Source: Euryodendron excelsum (lineage: Eukaryota; Streptophyta; Magnoliopsida; Ericales; Pentaphylacaceae). Taken from it: a stretch of DNA of 64,000 bases. A program made the translations under genes and the position numbers. The DNA is taken from positions 28,794,001 through 28,858,000 of the forward strand of contig CM065388.1 in NCBI GenBank assembly GCA_033060915.1. The letters are read 5' to 3'. Shown here one piece after another: positions 35,647-47,886 of the stretch; the stretch's first letter is position 1; every line of letters starts with the position of its first letter. The notes under the pieces are model-generated. The model saw nothing but the letters and a program-made list of their open reading frames with translations. It did not search any database and was not told the origin of the DNA.

Positions 35647-38600
35647 CAGAGCCTCATCCAACGTTTAAAGGATCCGCAAACTCAACCTAAAAATCATATA
35701 ATTCGATATACAGAGCTCGAGCACCTCCAAAACCCTAGCCTCCTTAGGTTTTCCAAACCCTAGCCACCATACACAAACCGTAGCCTCATATACACTCCTA
35801 TACATCCCCATACACTCATACACTAACCTTCAACCCTCCTTTGAAGACTTGAAGAGTTGTAATCTGAAGTTTGAAGCTTGAAGACAACTCTTGAAGATTA
35901 AAGACGAAGATCAAGATGAAGACCGAAGATCGAAGAAAGCAAGGTGTGCAAAATAAATAAGACATACAATAGGCTCCCTATTTAAATTTCCGCACTTCCC
36001 CCCTCTCTTTTCTCTCTCCTAACCCACTTGGGTTTTCTCTATTTTAATCCCCCATCTCTTTCCCCCCCTTTCTTTCCATGCTTGAAACAAGGGGATTTCC
36101 GGTCCATGTGTAGGATTGGGCTATTAGAGAGTCACCGTGTCGGAGGCTTTCTTTTAGTCTAACCAGAGACCACGTGAGTCCGGCCCCCTTGATTATGTGG
36201 TGAAGCCTTAGCTTTGCATGTTCACGACCCCAAAATTGCATTGTGCATATCATGATCTTGCATCTTCCAAAAACCGTTTTCAAAGTTGTTTTTCAAATCG
36301 TTTTCAAACTTGTTTTCAAAATTGCATCGAAATCTCTTTTTCAAAATATATTTCCAAAATCATAATCCTAATGTGATTCTAGCTTTTCCATGACTAGGAT
36401 TGCGTTATGAAAGGGTTATATTTAAAGTGACCGGCATGGTCCATATTTTCAAATCTTATTGTTCTCAAAACTGCTTTCCTAAAGTGGTTCTAGCCCTCCT
36501 ATGGTTAGAATTACTTTAGGAAAGTGAGATGTTTTTACACCTTCTAAAAACTCTCTTTTCAAAAAGTCTTTCTTCCTAAAAATCTCTTTTTCAACATACT
36601 TTCCTAAAACTCTCCTCTCCAAAATTGTTTTCGAAAACTCCCTCCCAAAATCTATTTTCAAAACTCCCTTTTTCAACTCCTTTCCAAAATCCTCTCCCGA
36701 AAATCCTCTTTCTAAAAACGTTTCTCAACATACTTCCCAAAACACTCTCTTCAACAATCTTCTACCAAAAACCTTCCTAGAAAAACTCTCTCCAAAAATC
36801 TTTCCAAAAACTCTCTTTCCAAAATCTTTCCTCTAGAAACTCTTCTCTAGGATTTCCTTCTAAAATCTACGTTTCCAAAAACACACTTTCCAAAAATTTC
36901 TTCTCTTTAAAATCTTTTTCCAAAAGCTCTATCTTCAAATTCACTTTCCAAAAACTCCTCCCTAGGATTCCCTTCTAGAAAACATTGGTTTCCAAAAACA
37001 CACTTTCCAAAAATCCTCTTTCCTTAGAGCCCAAGTCAAGCCCTAGAGCTAACCATTAGGAAACCCTAATTTTCTTTCCAAAAACATGGTTTTCAACATT
37101 TGCCCCAAACCTAGGTTTCCAAAACCTCTTGCTTTCACATTCAAACCATACATGTTTCCAAAACCTCTTTTCTACATTAAAATTCTACACTTTCAAATCT
37201 AGGGTTTCTAGAATCTTCCTTTCCAAATCCTTGCCAAATCCTATCTCCCCGTTTAGAAAATTAGATCCCATCCTCTGTTTTTTGAAACAAAATCAAATCT
37301 TTTCTTTTAGAAGCCAAATCCAATCCCTTCCTAATCCAAACCTTTCTTAATTCAATTCCTTCCTAAACCATAAGTTTCCTAAACCTAAACTTTAAATCTT
37401 TCCTTAAGTTTCAAAATCCACATCTTTCCTAACCCGAATCCTTCCTAAACTTTCACTTTCCTAAATCTTAAGTTTCCAAAACTTGCACATAAAAATCTTT
37501 CCTAAGTTTTAAAACTCAACTTTCAAATATTTCTTAATTCCCCTCTTTCCTAATTTCCTACCTAAATCATAAGTTTCCTAAAGCTTTCAAATCTTTCCTT
37601 AAACTCAATTTTCAAATCTTTCCTAATTCAGCCCTTTCCTAATTCCACCCATTTCTAAATCATAACTTTTCAAACCTAAGTTTCCAAACTTTTCCTAAAC
37701 TCAAACCTTTCCTAATCTCAAGATTTTCTAAAACTCTAAAACTTTCTAAATGTTAAACTTTCTAAATTTCAAATCTTTCCAAATTCAAAACTTTCTAAAT
37801 TTGAAACTTTCTCAAGTTAAATCTTTCTAAACCTAAATCTCTCCAAATTCTAAACTTTCCAAAACTTCAACATCTTTCCAAATCTAAGACTTTTCTAAAT
37901 TCAAAACTTTCTAAATTTGAAACTTTCTCAAGTTAAATCTTTCTAAACCTAAATCTCTCCAAATTCTAAACTTTCCTAAGTTGAAACTTCCTTATCTCAA
38001 AACTTTCTAAATTCAAAACTTTCCAATTTCCAAACTTTCTTAAATTCCAAGCTTTCCTAATTTCAAAACTTTCCAAAAATGAAACTTTCCTAATTTGAAA
38101 CCTTCCTAAACCAGACCTTTCCAAATTCAAACATTTCCTAAATCCAATCTTCCCTAATTTCCTAAACCTTCCAAGTAAAGTCAAATCTTTCCTAAGTCTC
38201 TTCTCTTTCCTAAGTCTAGGTTTCCTAAAACCAAGTCTTTCCAAAATCAATCTTTCCAAAGCAAGTCCAATCTCCTCAATTTCTATTTCCAATCTCCTCT
38301 TCTAATTTCAAATCAAATTCAATTTCCAATTCAATCTTTTTCTTCCAATCAATCTTCTATTTTCAATCGGACTCCGGTCTGAACTACGACTGACCTGATT
38401 CCCCCAAAGAGATACGTAGGCAACCTTCATAGGTGCGGTCACAACACTTTTCAAACTTTAAATTCCACCCTCATGGGTGTGGTCTCCACATTTTTCAAGT
38501 CTCAAATTCCAATCTATTTTCAAAATTCCAATTTCAAAATTTCTATTTTGAAATTTCTATTTCCAAATTTTCAAACTTTCAAATTTCAATTCCATCTCTT

Positions 38601-39211
38601 CAAATCTATTTTAAATCAATCTCTTTCCAAATCTATTTTACAATTCTCTTTTCTTACATGTGCATATCATGCGTCCTGTTAGTTTCGTTTTTAAACATTG
38701 TTTTTCAAAATGGATAGGATTGGCCAATAGTTAGTTAAAGACTCTCGTAGGTGAATCTAGGGTAGATTGAAATTTAGGTACCGAAAGGGCGGGGTAGGGT
38801 GATAGCTTAGTGCGTCTTCCCTACACGTAACCAACCTCCAAACCTAGATCACTGTTTTCGAAAGACCAAAATGAAGTTATTTTTCAAAAAAGGGCTAAAT
38901 ATTTTTCAAAGGTTGCCAAACAACCTGTTTTCTTAAAAACCCTCTCTTGAGGTGGTATTTTCAAAAATCATTTTTCAAAAAACCCTAAGTGTAGTTTTCG
39001 GATTATGCTTAGTTTTTAGGTGACCTAACTTACCTTAATCAAGTTAGGTGGCGACTCCAAATATTTTTCGAAAGCCCTTTATTCAAACTTATTTTCAATT
39101 CAAACTTAGTTGCACTCATTCTTTTAGGAGGGTGAGTTCTAACGAGGGAGTACAACATTTTTTCCGCTTGTATGGGTATTCCTCGAGTGCAAAAAATCTG
39201 GGCGCGACAGC

Positions 39212-39229
39212 TGGCGACTCCACTGGGGA
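39212..39229 (+). other. Primer-binding site, element B
   Basis: TGGCGACTCCACTGGGGA, two bases after the LTR end. It is of the tRNA-Arg type reported for Ogre/Tat elements and is the main evidence for the lineage, together with the gag. Confidence 0.88.
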
Positions 39230-40739
39230 CACTTAGAGGGTTAGGCCGTAGTCATGTCTCTTTACCCTTTACCCATGTAGAGTCTTCAATCAACTTGGTT
39301 CAATCCTATTCACTTTAAATTTTCAAAATTGTTTTCAAGAAACATGCATTTAGTCATATTATCTTGTATTTGTCATCCACATACTAACACTTGTATCTTT
39401 GTTTTGTAGGTACACATTTTGTTTAAATTTTATTAATTGCTTTGCATGAATGTGATGTACAGGATGAATGGGAGTTGTTGGGCCCTTTCCTCCACTTTTA
39501 AAAAAATCACACACACACTGCATGTGCACTTGCATTTTGCATACTTGCATACCCTGATATGTCCTTTCTAGTTAGAAAGGAAGAACGGTATATTGGTTGT
39601 GGGCAAGATGCTGTGTCAGTTTCTTCGCTTACGGCCTCTTGATGGTTCCCCCGCTCGAATCACCAACCGATCATGGCATCACCTCGGGGAGTGAGCCTAG
39701 GTTTGAAGATCCAGGGACCGAGCCTTTTTAGGATGCATTAGTCAACCCTCAACCTCATACTCATATAGACACCATGCATAGCCGAACCTCTGCCGAATTT
39801 AAGACATGAGCACCGTTTTCAAAACCACGGAGGAAAGGGCGACTGCTCTTACTTTCATTTATACATGTCTATTCCTGTTGTTATACTGACTGTATTTATA
39901 CTGTTATAATGCCTGTCTAACTGCTCATGCATGCACGTTTATCTTGCTATTGTATTCTCTCTCCTTATACTCTTTGCATACCCATATTCTTGCATTCAAT
40001 ATTTGATGTCAAGACAAGAGTTCCAAGTAACTCAAGTCACTACATTCTCATGCATATGATCAACCCGTTGAGAGTGACGCCAAGGTCACTCTCCTTTGCA
40101 TTAAACCTACCTAAACCCTAAGGGTTCCCATGTAACCCTAAGGACTCATTGCATACATCTCAATTCATTCCATAAGAGGGGCCCCAATCCCTCTATGCTC
40201 ACGGAGATAGGATTGCCATGAAGATGAGGGGCAACCAATCAACAAGGTCTCTCAGCGACCTCCACACGTCAAATCCAAGGAAGGCGAATCTGAAGACTCA
40301 AGAGTAGTTTAGGATCTCTTTTTGTGAAAGTAGATAGGTGGAAGTCCAAAGGAAAATATTCCCCCTCCCCCTATTAAAATGTATTTTAAACCCAAAATTC
40401 AATGTACTTTTTTTTTTTAACTCTTATGAATGAATGCATAGATGATTGAAGGTTCCTACCTGATGGCAAAGTATCTGCATACATGGGCAAATCCCCTATC
40501 TCCAAGAATGGGCCAATACATTATGTTAGTTTCCCTCTTAAAAAAGGGGCACCCTAGGACATGCATTGCATAAGGTTCTCTAAAAACCAAAAACTAACTT
40601 GTGACTTGTGTTTTTGTCTTTTTTTTCTTCCTTTTTATTTCCATTTACAGCAGTCACCTCGCATTGAGTTAACATTGCTCCCAAAAAGGGGCAACATCCA
40701 CCTAGGGATCCTATTATCACTTGGCACAAAGCATCACTG
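39230..40739 (+). other. Element B leader between PBS and gag
   Basis: About 1.5 kb. It has an acceptor-like tttgttttgtag|gtac near 39410, then the decayed leader ORF (atgaatgggagttgttgggc near 39465, MNGSCWALSSTFK, ending near 39730), then AT-rich sequence. A stronger acceptor, tttccatttacag, ends at 40650, 90 nt before the gag ATG. The leader ORF of B is out of frame with that of A because of an extra base near 39610 and another indel near 39500. Confidence 0.55.
40637..40650 (+). promoter_or_regulatory. Splice acceptor upstream of gag (element B)
   Basis: ttccatttacag preceded by a long pyrimidine tract (40605-40645). It matches the acceptor in element A (21515) in its distance to the gag ATG, although the two sequences between have diverged. 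C has lost this segment by deletion. Confidence 0.5.
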
Positions 40740-42861
40740 ATGGCTGCTAACCCTGAAGAATCCTCTTAAGTCTCTCGAGAGGAAGTTAATGAAATGAGGA
40801 CTAAGATGGATGAGATGCTCAAACTCATTCAAACTCTGGCCATGAAGGATGCTACTGCGGTCCCGTCATCATCAATGACTTCATCTAAAGACCTTGAACC
40901 CGCTAATACAAGGATCATGCTTCAGTCCGACAGTGCTGGGAGGACTAAGGAAGGTGTCAAAGGGGTCAACACTGAAGAGGAAGAGACCATATTGCTTTCA
41001 CCCGTCATAAAGAAGGCCCCTCTAGACCCTCTTAGTCTGAAAATCCAAGGGTTGGAGGATTCATTGCGAAATCTCCATGGCCACGATGCTTATGGATTCA
41101 CTTCCTATGATGAACTTTGTTTCTTCCCTGACCACCCTAGACCTGCTAAGTTTAAAATGCCTGACTTCTAGAAGTACGATGGTACCGGTAACCCCATTGC
41201 TCATCTTCATCTATATGCTAGAGCGCTTAGTGGACATGGTTATGACCAGAAACTCCTTATGCAGTTATTCCAACACAGCCTCACTAGGTCGACTCTGCAA
41301 TGGTTCGCTCGTTTGGACTTAAGGAAGATCATAACCTAGATGGAGCTAGTCAATGCATTTAAAGCCCAATACCGTCATAACATCGACCTCACTTCTGATC
41401 GATGGTCCTTGATGACGATGAGCAAGGGTGAGAAGGAGAGCTTTAAAGCATACGCTCTAAGATGAAGGGAGGCCGCTGCACAGGTAAACCCCCTGCTGGA
41501 AGAGAAGGAGTATGTATAACTGTTCGTACATACTTTCCAAGATATATTCTATGAGAAGCTCTGCACAAGCATGGGAAAAAGCTTCTCCGAACTCATCATG
41601 CAGGGGGAAATGATAGAAAACGGCCTCAAGACAGGAAGAATCATAGATCCCTATGCAAAGACTGAAGAAAATACCGCCAACATAGCCAAGAAGGTGGCTA
41701 CTACAAGGGGCACGATCAGGAAGGAAAGCGAAGTGTCTGCTATTCTGCCTAGCCAACCACCCTAATACCGACCCCCGTTACAATCACCCCCACTTGTGCC
41801 CTTACCCACCTTGACCATGCCTATTCCTACCCCTGCCTATGGTCCTGCTGAGACACGACCCAACTTTAATAGACCTGCTCGACGCCTCTGTAACTTCGAC
41901 GCCTTAGCTTGTACCCAAACCGAGGCTTATCATAGCCTTCTAAAGAACAACATCTTGAACCCCGTCCCTACTCGCCCGTTGCCCCAGACCTTTAATGCTG
42001 CTCTTACATGTGAATATCATTCAGGTGGCCAGGGGCATGACATCGAAAGTTGCTTTGCTCTCAAGCACAAGATCCAAGACCTGATCGATAATAAGACCGT
42101 CGATCTACAGCCGGTAAAACCTGCTCCCACTCCCAATGTGACTGCTAACCCTCTGCCAGATCACACCATCAATATGATACTAGTAGAGATGGGAGGCGAG
42201 GGAAAAATCGACGAGTTCGAGGCCGAAGGTTATGAGAGCGATTGGGAGGCCGATGAAGAAAGTGACTGGAAGGAAGATCTCCCACTATGCCCAATTTATC
42301 TCTATGACCCTGATGAGGTGCCTGATGCTTCTGACTGCCCATTGAGGAGCCAATGTTGCCGAAGGAAGAACATATCAAAAGCATAACTGCCGATGGGTGG
42401 GTGATGAATTTTTACACCCGAAGTATACCGCAGCTGAAAGTCACTTGCTGGAAAACCCTTGGCCCGTAACTGAGTACAACTATGAAGACATGGGTTGGGG
42501 ACTAGAAGAGTCAAGAGAACAGGCAGAGCCATTCGAATTGAAAGAGGGTGAGCTGGTCACCCTGTTTACAGAAGAACCCGCTGCAAATAACAAGAAGGAG
42601 GCTGACAACTGCATCAATAATGTCAACGTCTTTGGAGCTCTAGGAGAAGCTTTTGCTTGTCTGGCCTTAGCCGAGGATCCGGGTCGCGAATGGAGCATCG
42701 AAGAAGTGGGAATTGTCCCAAGGCCGTACTAAAATGGATTCCTTGCAAAAGCGTACAAGAGAGGGGTGTTGTCACCTACTTTCTTTCTATCCCTCTTACT
42801 GCTTGTCTTTAAATTCATGTTTACATCTTCTTATTGTTTAAGAATTTTATGCTTTTCGTAA
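40740..42861 (+). pseudogene. gag: gag of element B, with several stops and a frameshift
   Basis: The start MAANPEESS is followed at once by a TAA, then VSREEVNEMRTKMDEMLKL. Capsid region (Retrotrans_gag): PDF, stop, KYDGTGNPIAHLHLYARALS, LLMQLFQHSLTRSTLQWFAR, a stop for W, MELVNAFKAQYRHNIDLTSD (41151-41450). Then GRIIDPYAKTEENTANIAKK (41571-41765). The knuckle C-E-Y-H-S-G-G-Q-G-H-D-I-E-S-C at about 42008-42052 is intact (C-x2-H-x5-H-x4-C) and is followed by ALKHKIQDLID, the typical Tat/Ogre arrangement. The acidic tail (DEESDWKEDLPLCPIYLYDP) runs into a frameshift near 42340 and continues in 42397-42732; the conserved end is AYKRGVLSPTFFLS. Most stops are CAG or TGG to TAG. The product would be the capsid of the element; particle assembly and reverse transcription would need a helper. 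Confidence 0.85.
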
Positions 42862-44688
42862 GAATAATAATAATAACCAAATAACAGTCTTTTATTCCAC
42901 TGTTGTTGTCTTGTCTTCCCTGGGAAATAGTGACCACTTTCTACGTAAGGGGTATGGTTTATCTTGTGGAATAATCCAACTTGACGGGATGATAGCATGA
43001 GTTAACCACTCGCCAAATGGTCAATTTTCCAGAGGGAGAGGATAAGGATGAGTGAGGATACTACCCCAAAGGCAGCACTTGCAAGACTCTGAGGCTAAGC
43101 GATGTGTGGCCAGTTTATCAAAATGAAGAGAAGCTATCTTTCCTTTCCCCACATATAAAGAATAAATAACTAAATAAATGAACAAATGTGCTCATATTCC
43201 CTTTGCTTAACCCCTAGGGCCTCACGGAAAGCGAAAATTTTCTTTGTCAACCCTGATCCAAGACTATCCTCCCCACACTGGGGCAGATAATAGTAGAGAA
43301 CTCTAGGAGTGGTGTCCATCTCTATCATGCTAGGAAAGTGTTGAAAACTCTATGGATCAAGCAGTCTAATTCAAAGTGAAGAGAGGCCCTCATTTCATCC
43401 CCCAAACAGTCAAAAGCAACCTCTTGCCAAACCTGTTGAGCCATCTATCCTTTTCTCAAGAAAACCCTAATCTAGGGATCACCACCCACACCGGGTAGAT
43501 CAAACTGCTGAGGAAAGGGCTTAAGGAAAAAAAGGGTCGAAGAATTATTCATTTCATGAAGAAAAAGAAAGGAAAAAGCAAAGGAAAGGATTCGCCAAGG
43601 GGCAAAAAGCAAAAAAAAAAATCCTTTAAGGTAAGGCCTGAAGAAAATCATGATTGGGTCATCTTCAAAGGCATAATAAGAGGACCAAATGAGAAGAAAG
43701 TCATGTTTATCTCAAAAAGTTTATAGAAAGGGTGACAAAAAAAGGGTCATTTTCACCTTGAGAAGTATATGGTCAAAAGCAAGAAGGAAATTTAAAGGTG
43801 ATCCTAGGTTATAAGAAAACCCAGTAGAAACAATAGGCTTGAGCCTTTACCCTTTCTTGCAAAACCCCAACACCATGGCCTACATTATAACCCTATTAAA
43901 GTCCCCTCTGATTGAAAGCAGATTGCTTGATCTAAATGAGCTAGATACGCTGCCAAAGCTAAAGAAGGATGCTAATCCTACTTAAAATTAGTCAAGGATG
44001 GTATGGATCTAAACCCTATCGAAAACAACATCAAATTTGAGCCTGCATATCCCGCTGTTTCTAAAACCCCAAAACCTAGCCTACATTACGGTCCTAAACA
44101 AAGTCTTCTCGGATTGAAATGACTGGCCACTTATCGCTCTGCCAAAGGTCAGGTAAGCTGTTGCTAAAACCCCGAGAGTCGAGAGTCTCAGCCCAATAAC
44201 CCTATACACTAACCCTAAGACAAAGAGTTGAAGGTGATCAAAAGGTTGAGAAAGGTGCAAAGTGCTATTATCCAATCAAGGTAAGGTTGAGCCAGAAGAA
44301 AGGCCAAAATCCCCGAAGAGGAGGGAGTTACCATTCCCAGGACTACAAGTCTAACAACACCTTGTGTCATTCTATTAACATATCTCTAACTTGTGCATAT
44401 GTTAAAAAAAAAAAAAATTCAGCATAAGCTTTGCACATATAGGATATAACTCCCTGTAGAAATAAAAGTCACCAACATCAACTCATGTAATAGATATCTA
44501 ACATCATCATACATCATATGCATCTGATCATATGTCTAGCCATAAAGATTATAAATGTATCTGTCTATCCATACATCTAAGTACCATAAATATCCATTTT
44601 TGTACAAGATATCAGAATAAAACTATCTAACATAAATGTAACTCAGGGACAAGGGGCAAAAGAGGACCAGAGTTTCTACAAGGGGCAT
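42862..44688. other. Element B spacer between convergent gag and PMD genes
   Basis: About 1.8 kb where autonomous Tat elements would have pol. It has no long frame in any of A, B or C and no RT, RNase H or integrase motif. It is conserved between B (42862-44688) and C (56047-57903): gccacttatcgctc, gccctcatttcat and accgctagtgcc-type landmarks. There are A-rich runs at 43610 and 44404. It may hold the 3' ends of both transcripts. Confidence 0.6.
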
Positions 44689-46537
44689 CTATCCCAGGTC
44701 GAAGTCGATGTCATCTGGATCAAAATCCCTGAAGCCCTGCATCGGAGGAGGTGGATAACTACTCGAAGCACCACCATCCTGTAAGGAAGACAAACCGAAA
44801 TCAACTGCATACGAAAGGAACTAAGCAACAGTAGAGCAAGAAGAAGCAGAGAGAGAATAACATACCCCCTCACCGCCCAACTGAGATAATCGAGCTGTCA
44901 GGGAAGCCAGCTCGGCCTGGTACTGATCCCACTCCATCTGGTACTGATCTCTTTGGTCTCTCATTGTAGTAAACTTAGCCTGGGGCACGTATCCTCTGGC
45001 TTGGTGCCACAAGTCAACCACCTCTTGGCCAACGGCATACCCACCGACTACTACCTCAAACCGGGTGAAAGCACCAACTGAATGAGCCCCAAAGTGTGCT
45101 GCATAATCTGTATTCGGAGGAAGCAAGAACTCGACACCTGGCTGACGCTCCTGGTAAGGGATAGGCAATCCCGCCACCAGGGCTCCAAACATGTACTCTG
45201 GCGGGGCTCCTGCTGATCGAAACCCCTCATGAAACTGCCACCAGTGACGCTCTCCAAGATAAGACTCCCAAGTATCATCACTGAGAAAAAGCAGCTCTTG
45301 ACAGGGACAATGGGACCAAGTACCGGACCATCTCGTAATGGACTGATCCAATGAAGGGCCGTCAGGTCACATCCCTCGCCTCAATCAGCTCCAGGTTAGC
45401 TCGGAGCGTCACAAAATCGGTAATCTCTGATCGCTGGGCTACCCGGTCATGAGCCCACCTCAAGGCACGAGGATAGAGGTCATCCTCAACAACTGCAGGG
45501 CGACGCACCGGCAGGTACTCGTAATTCCACCAAACAAGAAAAGGCTAGAAGCTAGTCATGCTGCCCCAACGGGAAGAGATCCGAACCCGCATCGATCGAA
45601 GAAAGCAGTCAAAAGAAAAGGATCCCCAGTCCAACTCAGACAAAGCTCCCAGATCGGCTACTATACTCACCAAACGGCACAGCACGAGTGACTTGTTGTT
45701 GTTGCAGAAGCAGCTAAAGATGATATACAACACAAGTCGCCGTCTCATGATGTCCCGCCTGGCAGGCGATGACTCAGTAGCAAAAGTATGCTCATCCTGA
45801 CTAATCCAAGAGACCGGGAAAGCAAAACACTCAGGATGAGGCAAGTCCAACAGCAAACAGGCCTCGTCCCTACTAACTGGATGCAGGGTGATCCGCCGGC
45901 CAACAAAGGAGAGCCCTGTAATAATCGCCCAATCCAAAGGAGTAGGACCTAACTCGAAGCCGACAAAATGGAAGGTCCTAGTCTCCCTGAACCACCTCTC
46001 AACAAGTGCCAACACCAAATGCCGATTCAAGCGGTTAGCCTGTAATCCCATAAAGGCGCCAAATCCGAGCTCCGCTAAGAAGGCCCAATATGATGGGGCA
46101 GCCCGCTGCATGGTCACAAAAACCTGATGAACAGCCCCTCTGAAAGCTGTATGTACTCGCGGAGGCAGCAAGTGCTGTCTAGAATACACGCTAGGGTGAT
46201 AGGGAAGATCCCCTAGTGGTGGGACGTCCGGTATCTACAGATCTCCCAAGTCAGCATCCGTCTGCCTATGCCTGGAAGAAGCTCTCCCATAACCGGTGAC
46301 CTGATCCCTAGGGCCTGGTACCTCCTCCTCGGCATCAAGCTCCTCGACAAAAGCCTGCTCAACCGGAGGAAAAGGGTCGACAGGTAGCCTACTCCCCTGC
46401 CCACTCTGATTGGATGAAGATCGTCCGGTAGATCGTTGACTACCTCTAGATCGATTAGAGTCGCCAACAGAATATGTCCGGGCCACCTTCCCCGAGCGGC
46501 GTCTCCCCTCAGAACCGTCATCACGCGCATCTGCCAT
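44689..46537 (-). pseudogene. PMD protein gene of element B (antisense), stops and one frameshift
   Basis: ATG at 46537 (MADARDDGSEGRRRSGKVA), one base after a splice acceptor (ttttcag|g). Exon 2 is 46537-44866, a second intron 44865-44779 (GTATGT...CTTACAG, 87 bp), and the last exon 44778-44689 (DGGASSSYPPPPMQGF ... DIDFDLG, TAG). A serine/arginine-rich N-terminus (to about residue 70) is followed by the PMD: FLAELGFGAFMGLQANRLNR, ALVERWFRET, FHFVGFELGPTPLDWAIITG. The C-terminus has a glutamine/arginine-rich RDQYQMEWDQYQAEL stretch, probably a coiled coil. Breaks: TAG for Q at 46236-46238, TAG for W near 45547, TGA for W near 45365, and one extra base in a T run near 45285. Exon 2 is 1672 nt against 1671 in C, which agrees with that single insertion. 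Confidence 0.82.
44779..44865 (-). other. Predicted second intron of the PMD gene (element B)
   Basis: Starts GTATGT and ends TTACAG on the minus strand, 87 bp, pyrimidine-rich. C has 88 bp in the same place (57991-58078) and A 82 bp (8698-8779). The reading frame crosses the junction in phase 0 in B and C, and coding similarity resumes on the far side. Confidence 0.7.
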
Positions 46538-46538
46538 C

Positions 46539-47424
46539 CTGAAAAGGTAAGCCAAGGTAAGAAACGTTAACATGCTATACATGCAATTCAAATAACAGTA
46601 AAATAGAATAAACGATTAACATAAGCAAAACAAATGAAGGATTTCGAATAACAAATCAAAAACAAAATTTGTACACATCTTGGTTTTCTAATTTTCAAAT
46701 CACATCTCAAGGGTTCTCTGCCTTTTTCCTTCAAAAAAGATTTTATTTCTAAAACTTTAACCAACTCTTTCCATAATTTCTAAAAATTTCGACAGAATCC
46801 CGTTTAAAAATGGCCCCTACAACACCCATAACATCAACACAAAATACAAAACATGCACTTTCCAGCGCAACAATCACATGACAATGGCACTCGTGCACAT
46901 TTTTCAATTTTTCAAAATTTTCAAGACACATGTTTTATTTTTCAAATAAATCAATGGTTTTCAAACATCTCCCAAAATTTTAAAAAATCACCTCAAATGT
47001 TTTCCAAAAATATTCCTACCTTTTCCAAATTTCAAACTTTAAAATTTTCATCAATTTCTTGAGTTTTCTTATTTTTCTAAATTTTCCAAGTATTTTCCTA
47101 TTTTTCAAAAAATCAAAAATTCACCGAGTTTTCAAAAAATCACGAAACTTCATACGATTGTTAAACACATTTTTTCAAGGCACATTACACAAAAACATAG
47201 CCAGAAAGCCCAATACCCATGCCTGTAGGAACAAATTTCCTATTCCTGCAGAAAACCGCCCTTCACATATTCGCATATAATCACTCAAATTCAATCAAAC
47301 AAGCATCAAAATGCAAAAAAAACATCACCAAAGTGTTCAAAACATATTAAAACATCAATTGCCACTATTCACATGATTCAAACGAAGTTTTACATATCGA
47401 AATCAACAAAATTTGAAAACTCAC
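46539..47424 (-). other. Predicted first (5' UTR) intron of the PMD gene (element B)
   Basis: The acceptor ccttttcag ends at 46539, just before gATG. The proposed donor is GTGAGT at 47424 (minus strand). Both are conserved in C (59751 and 60646, 896 bp; 886 bp here). The interior is AT-rich and noisy, while the sequence just upstream of the donor (GCCGGAGAACTTCC) is conserved, as expected for an exon. The upstream exon holds a short frame from 47547 that does not join the PMD frame, so it would be an untranslated or uORF-bearing exon. Confidence 0.5.
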
Positions 47425-47625
47425 TTTTTGGAAGTTCTCCGGCAAAATTTTCTCTTCTAGCGACTTTTCCGGCGACGTGGGCTCCTTCCGGCAATCACTC
47501 GTGGTCTCCAAGGAGTGCTCCTTCAATGTCCAGGATGGATTCCTCACAATGCCTCACAAATTTGCGAAAACTCTTCAAATCCCGTAAGCGTTTGAACCAG
47601 AATTTTCTAGTTTTAACTTCAAATC

Positions 47626-47685
47626 TGGTGCCACTAGCAAAGGCGCCAGGCATTTTCTGCCAAAGGCCCCACTGCTAGTGGCACC
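47626..47685. promoter_or_regulatory. Palindromes upstream of the antisense PMD gene (element B)
   Basis: 47626-47648: arms tggtgccact and aggcgcca. 47665-47685: arms ggccccact and agtggcacca. They are the same motif type as upstream of the LTR TATA box. They lie about 200 bp beyond the predicted donor of intron 1, in the expected promoter region of the antisense gene. Confidence 0.5.
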
Positions 47686-47866
47686 AGTTGCAAATTCTAG
47701 GCAGTTTTGCCCTTTTTTCCTCCAAAACTCATTTTCGAAGGCCTTTTTGGCCCATTATCTGTTTTTCGACCCCCGTTGTCGAAAGATTTCCAATGTCCGT
47801 CCCTTCGACTGCCTCGCGGTCAACATAGACTCTTACTTCTATCGTTTTTTGTCTTTGACAAGCAAA

Positions 47867-47882
47867 GACAGAAAAAGAGCGG
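47867..47882 (+). other. Candidate polypurine tract, element B
   Basis: gacagaaaaagagcgg, mostly purine, ends four bases before the 3' LTR start (47887). C has gacagaaaaagatggg at the same distance. This is where plus-strand priming is expected. The tract is imperfect because of its C residues. Confidence 0.5.
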
Positions 47883-47886
47883 CATC

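Larger units (their letters stand above)
34166..39209 (+). repeat. Element B 5' LTR
   Basis: It starts tgtaagcaccccatttttgac and ends aaaatctgggcgcgaca, followed by gc and the PBS. It contains two full tandem units plus a partial (34362-34565), three palindromes (35526-35623), TATA box (35639), leader with aaccctagcc repeats, the short-repeat tract (36540-38290) and an end region with aagttaggtggcgactcc and gtacaacattttttccgc landmarks. Confidence 0.94.

Noticed and set aside
42862..44688. Hidden decayed pol between gag and PMD
   Set aside because: No frame in any copy shows RT, RNase H or integrase motifs, and the spacer is too short for pol.
47365..47547. 60-codon antisense frame as a coding first exon of the PMD gene
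   Set aside because: Joining it at the predicted donor and acceptor runs into a stop within a few codons, so the exon is better read as untranslated or bearing a uORF.
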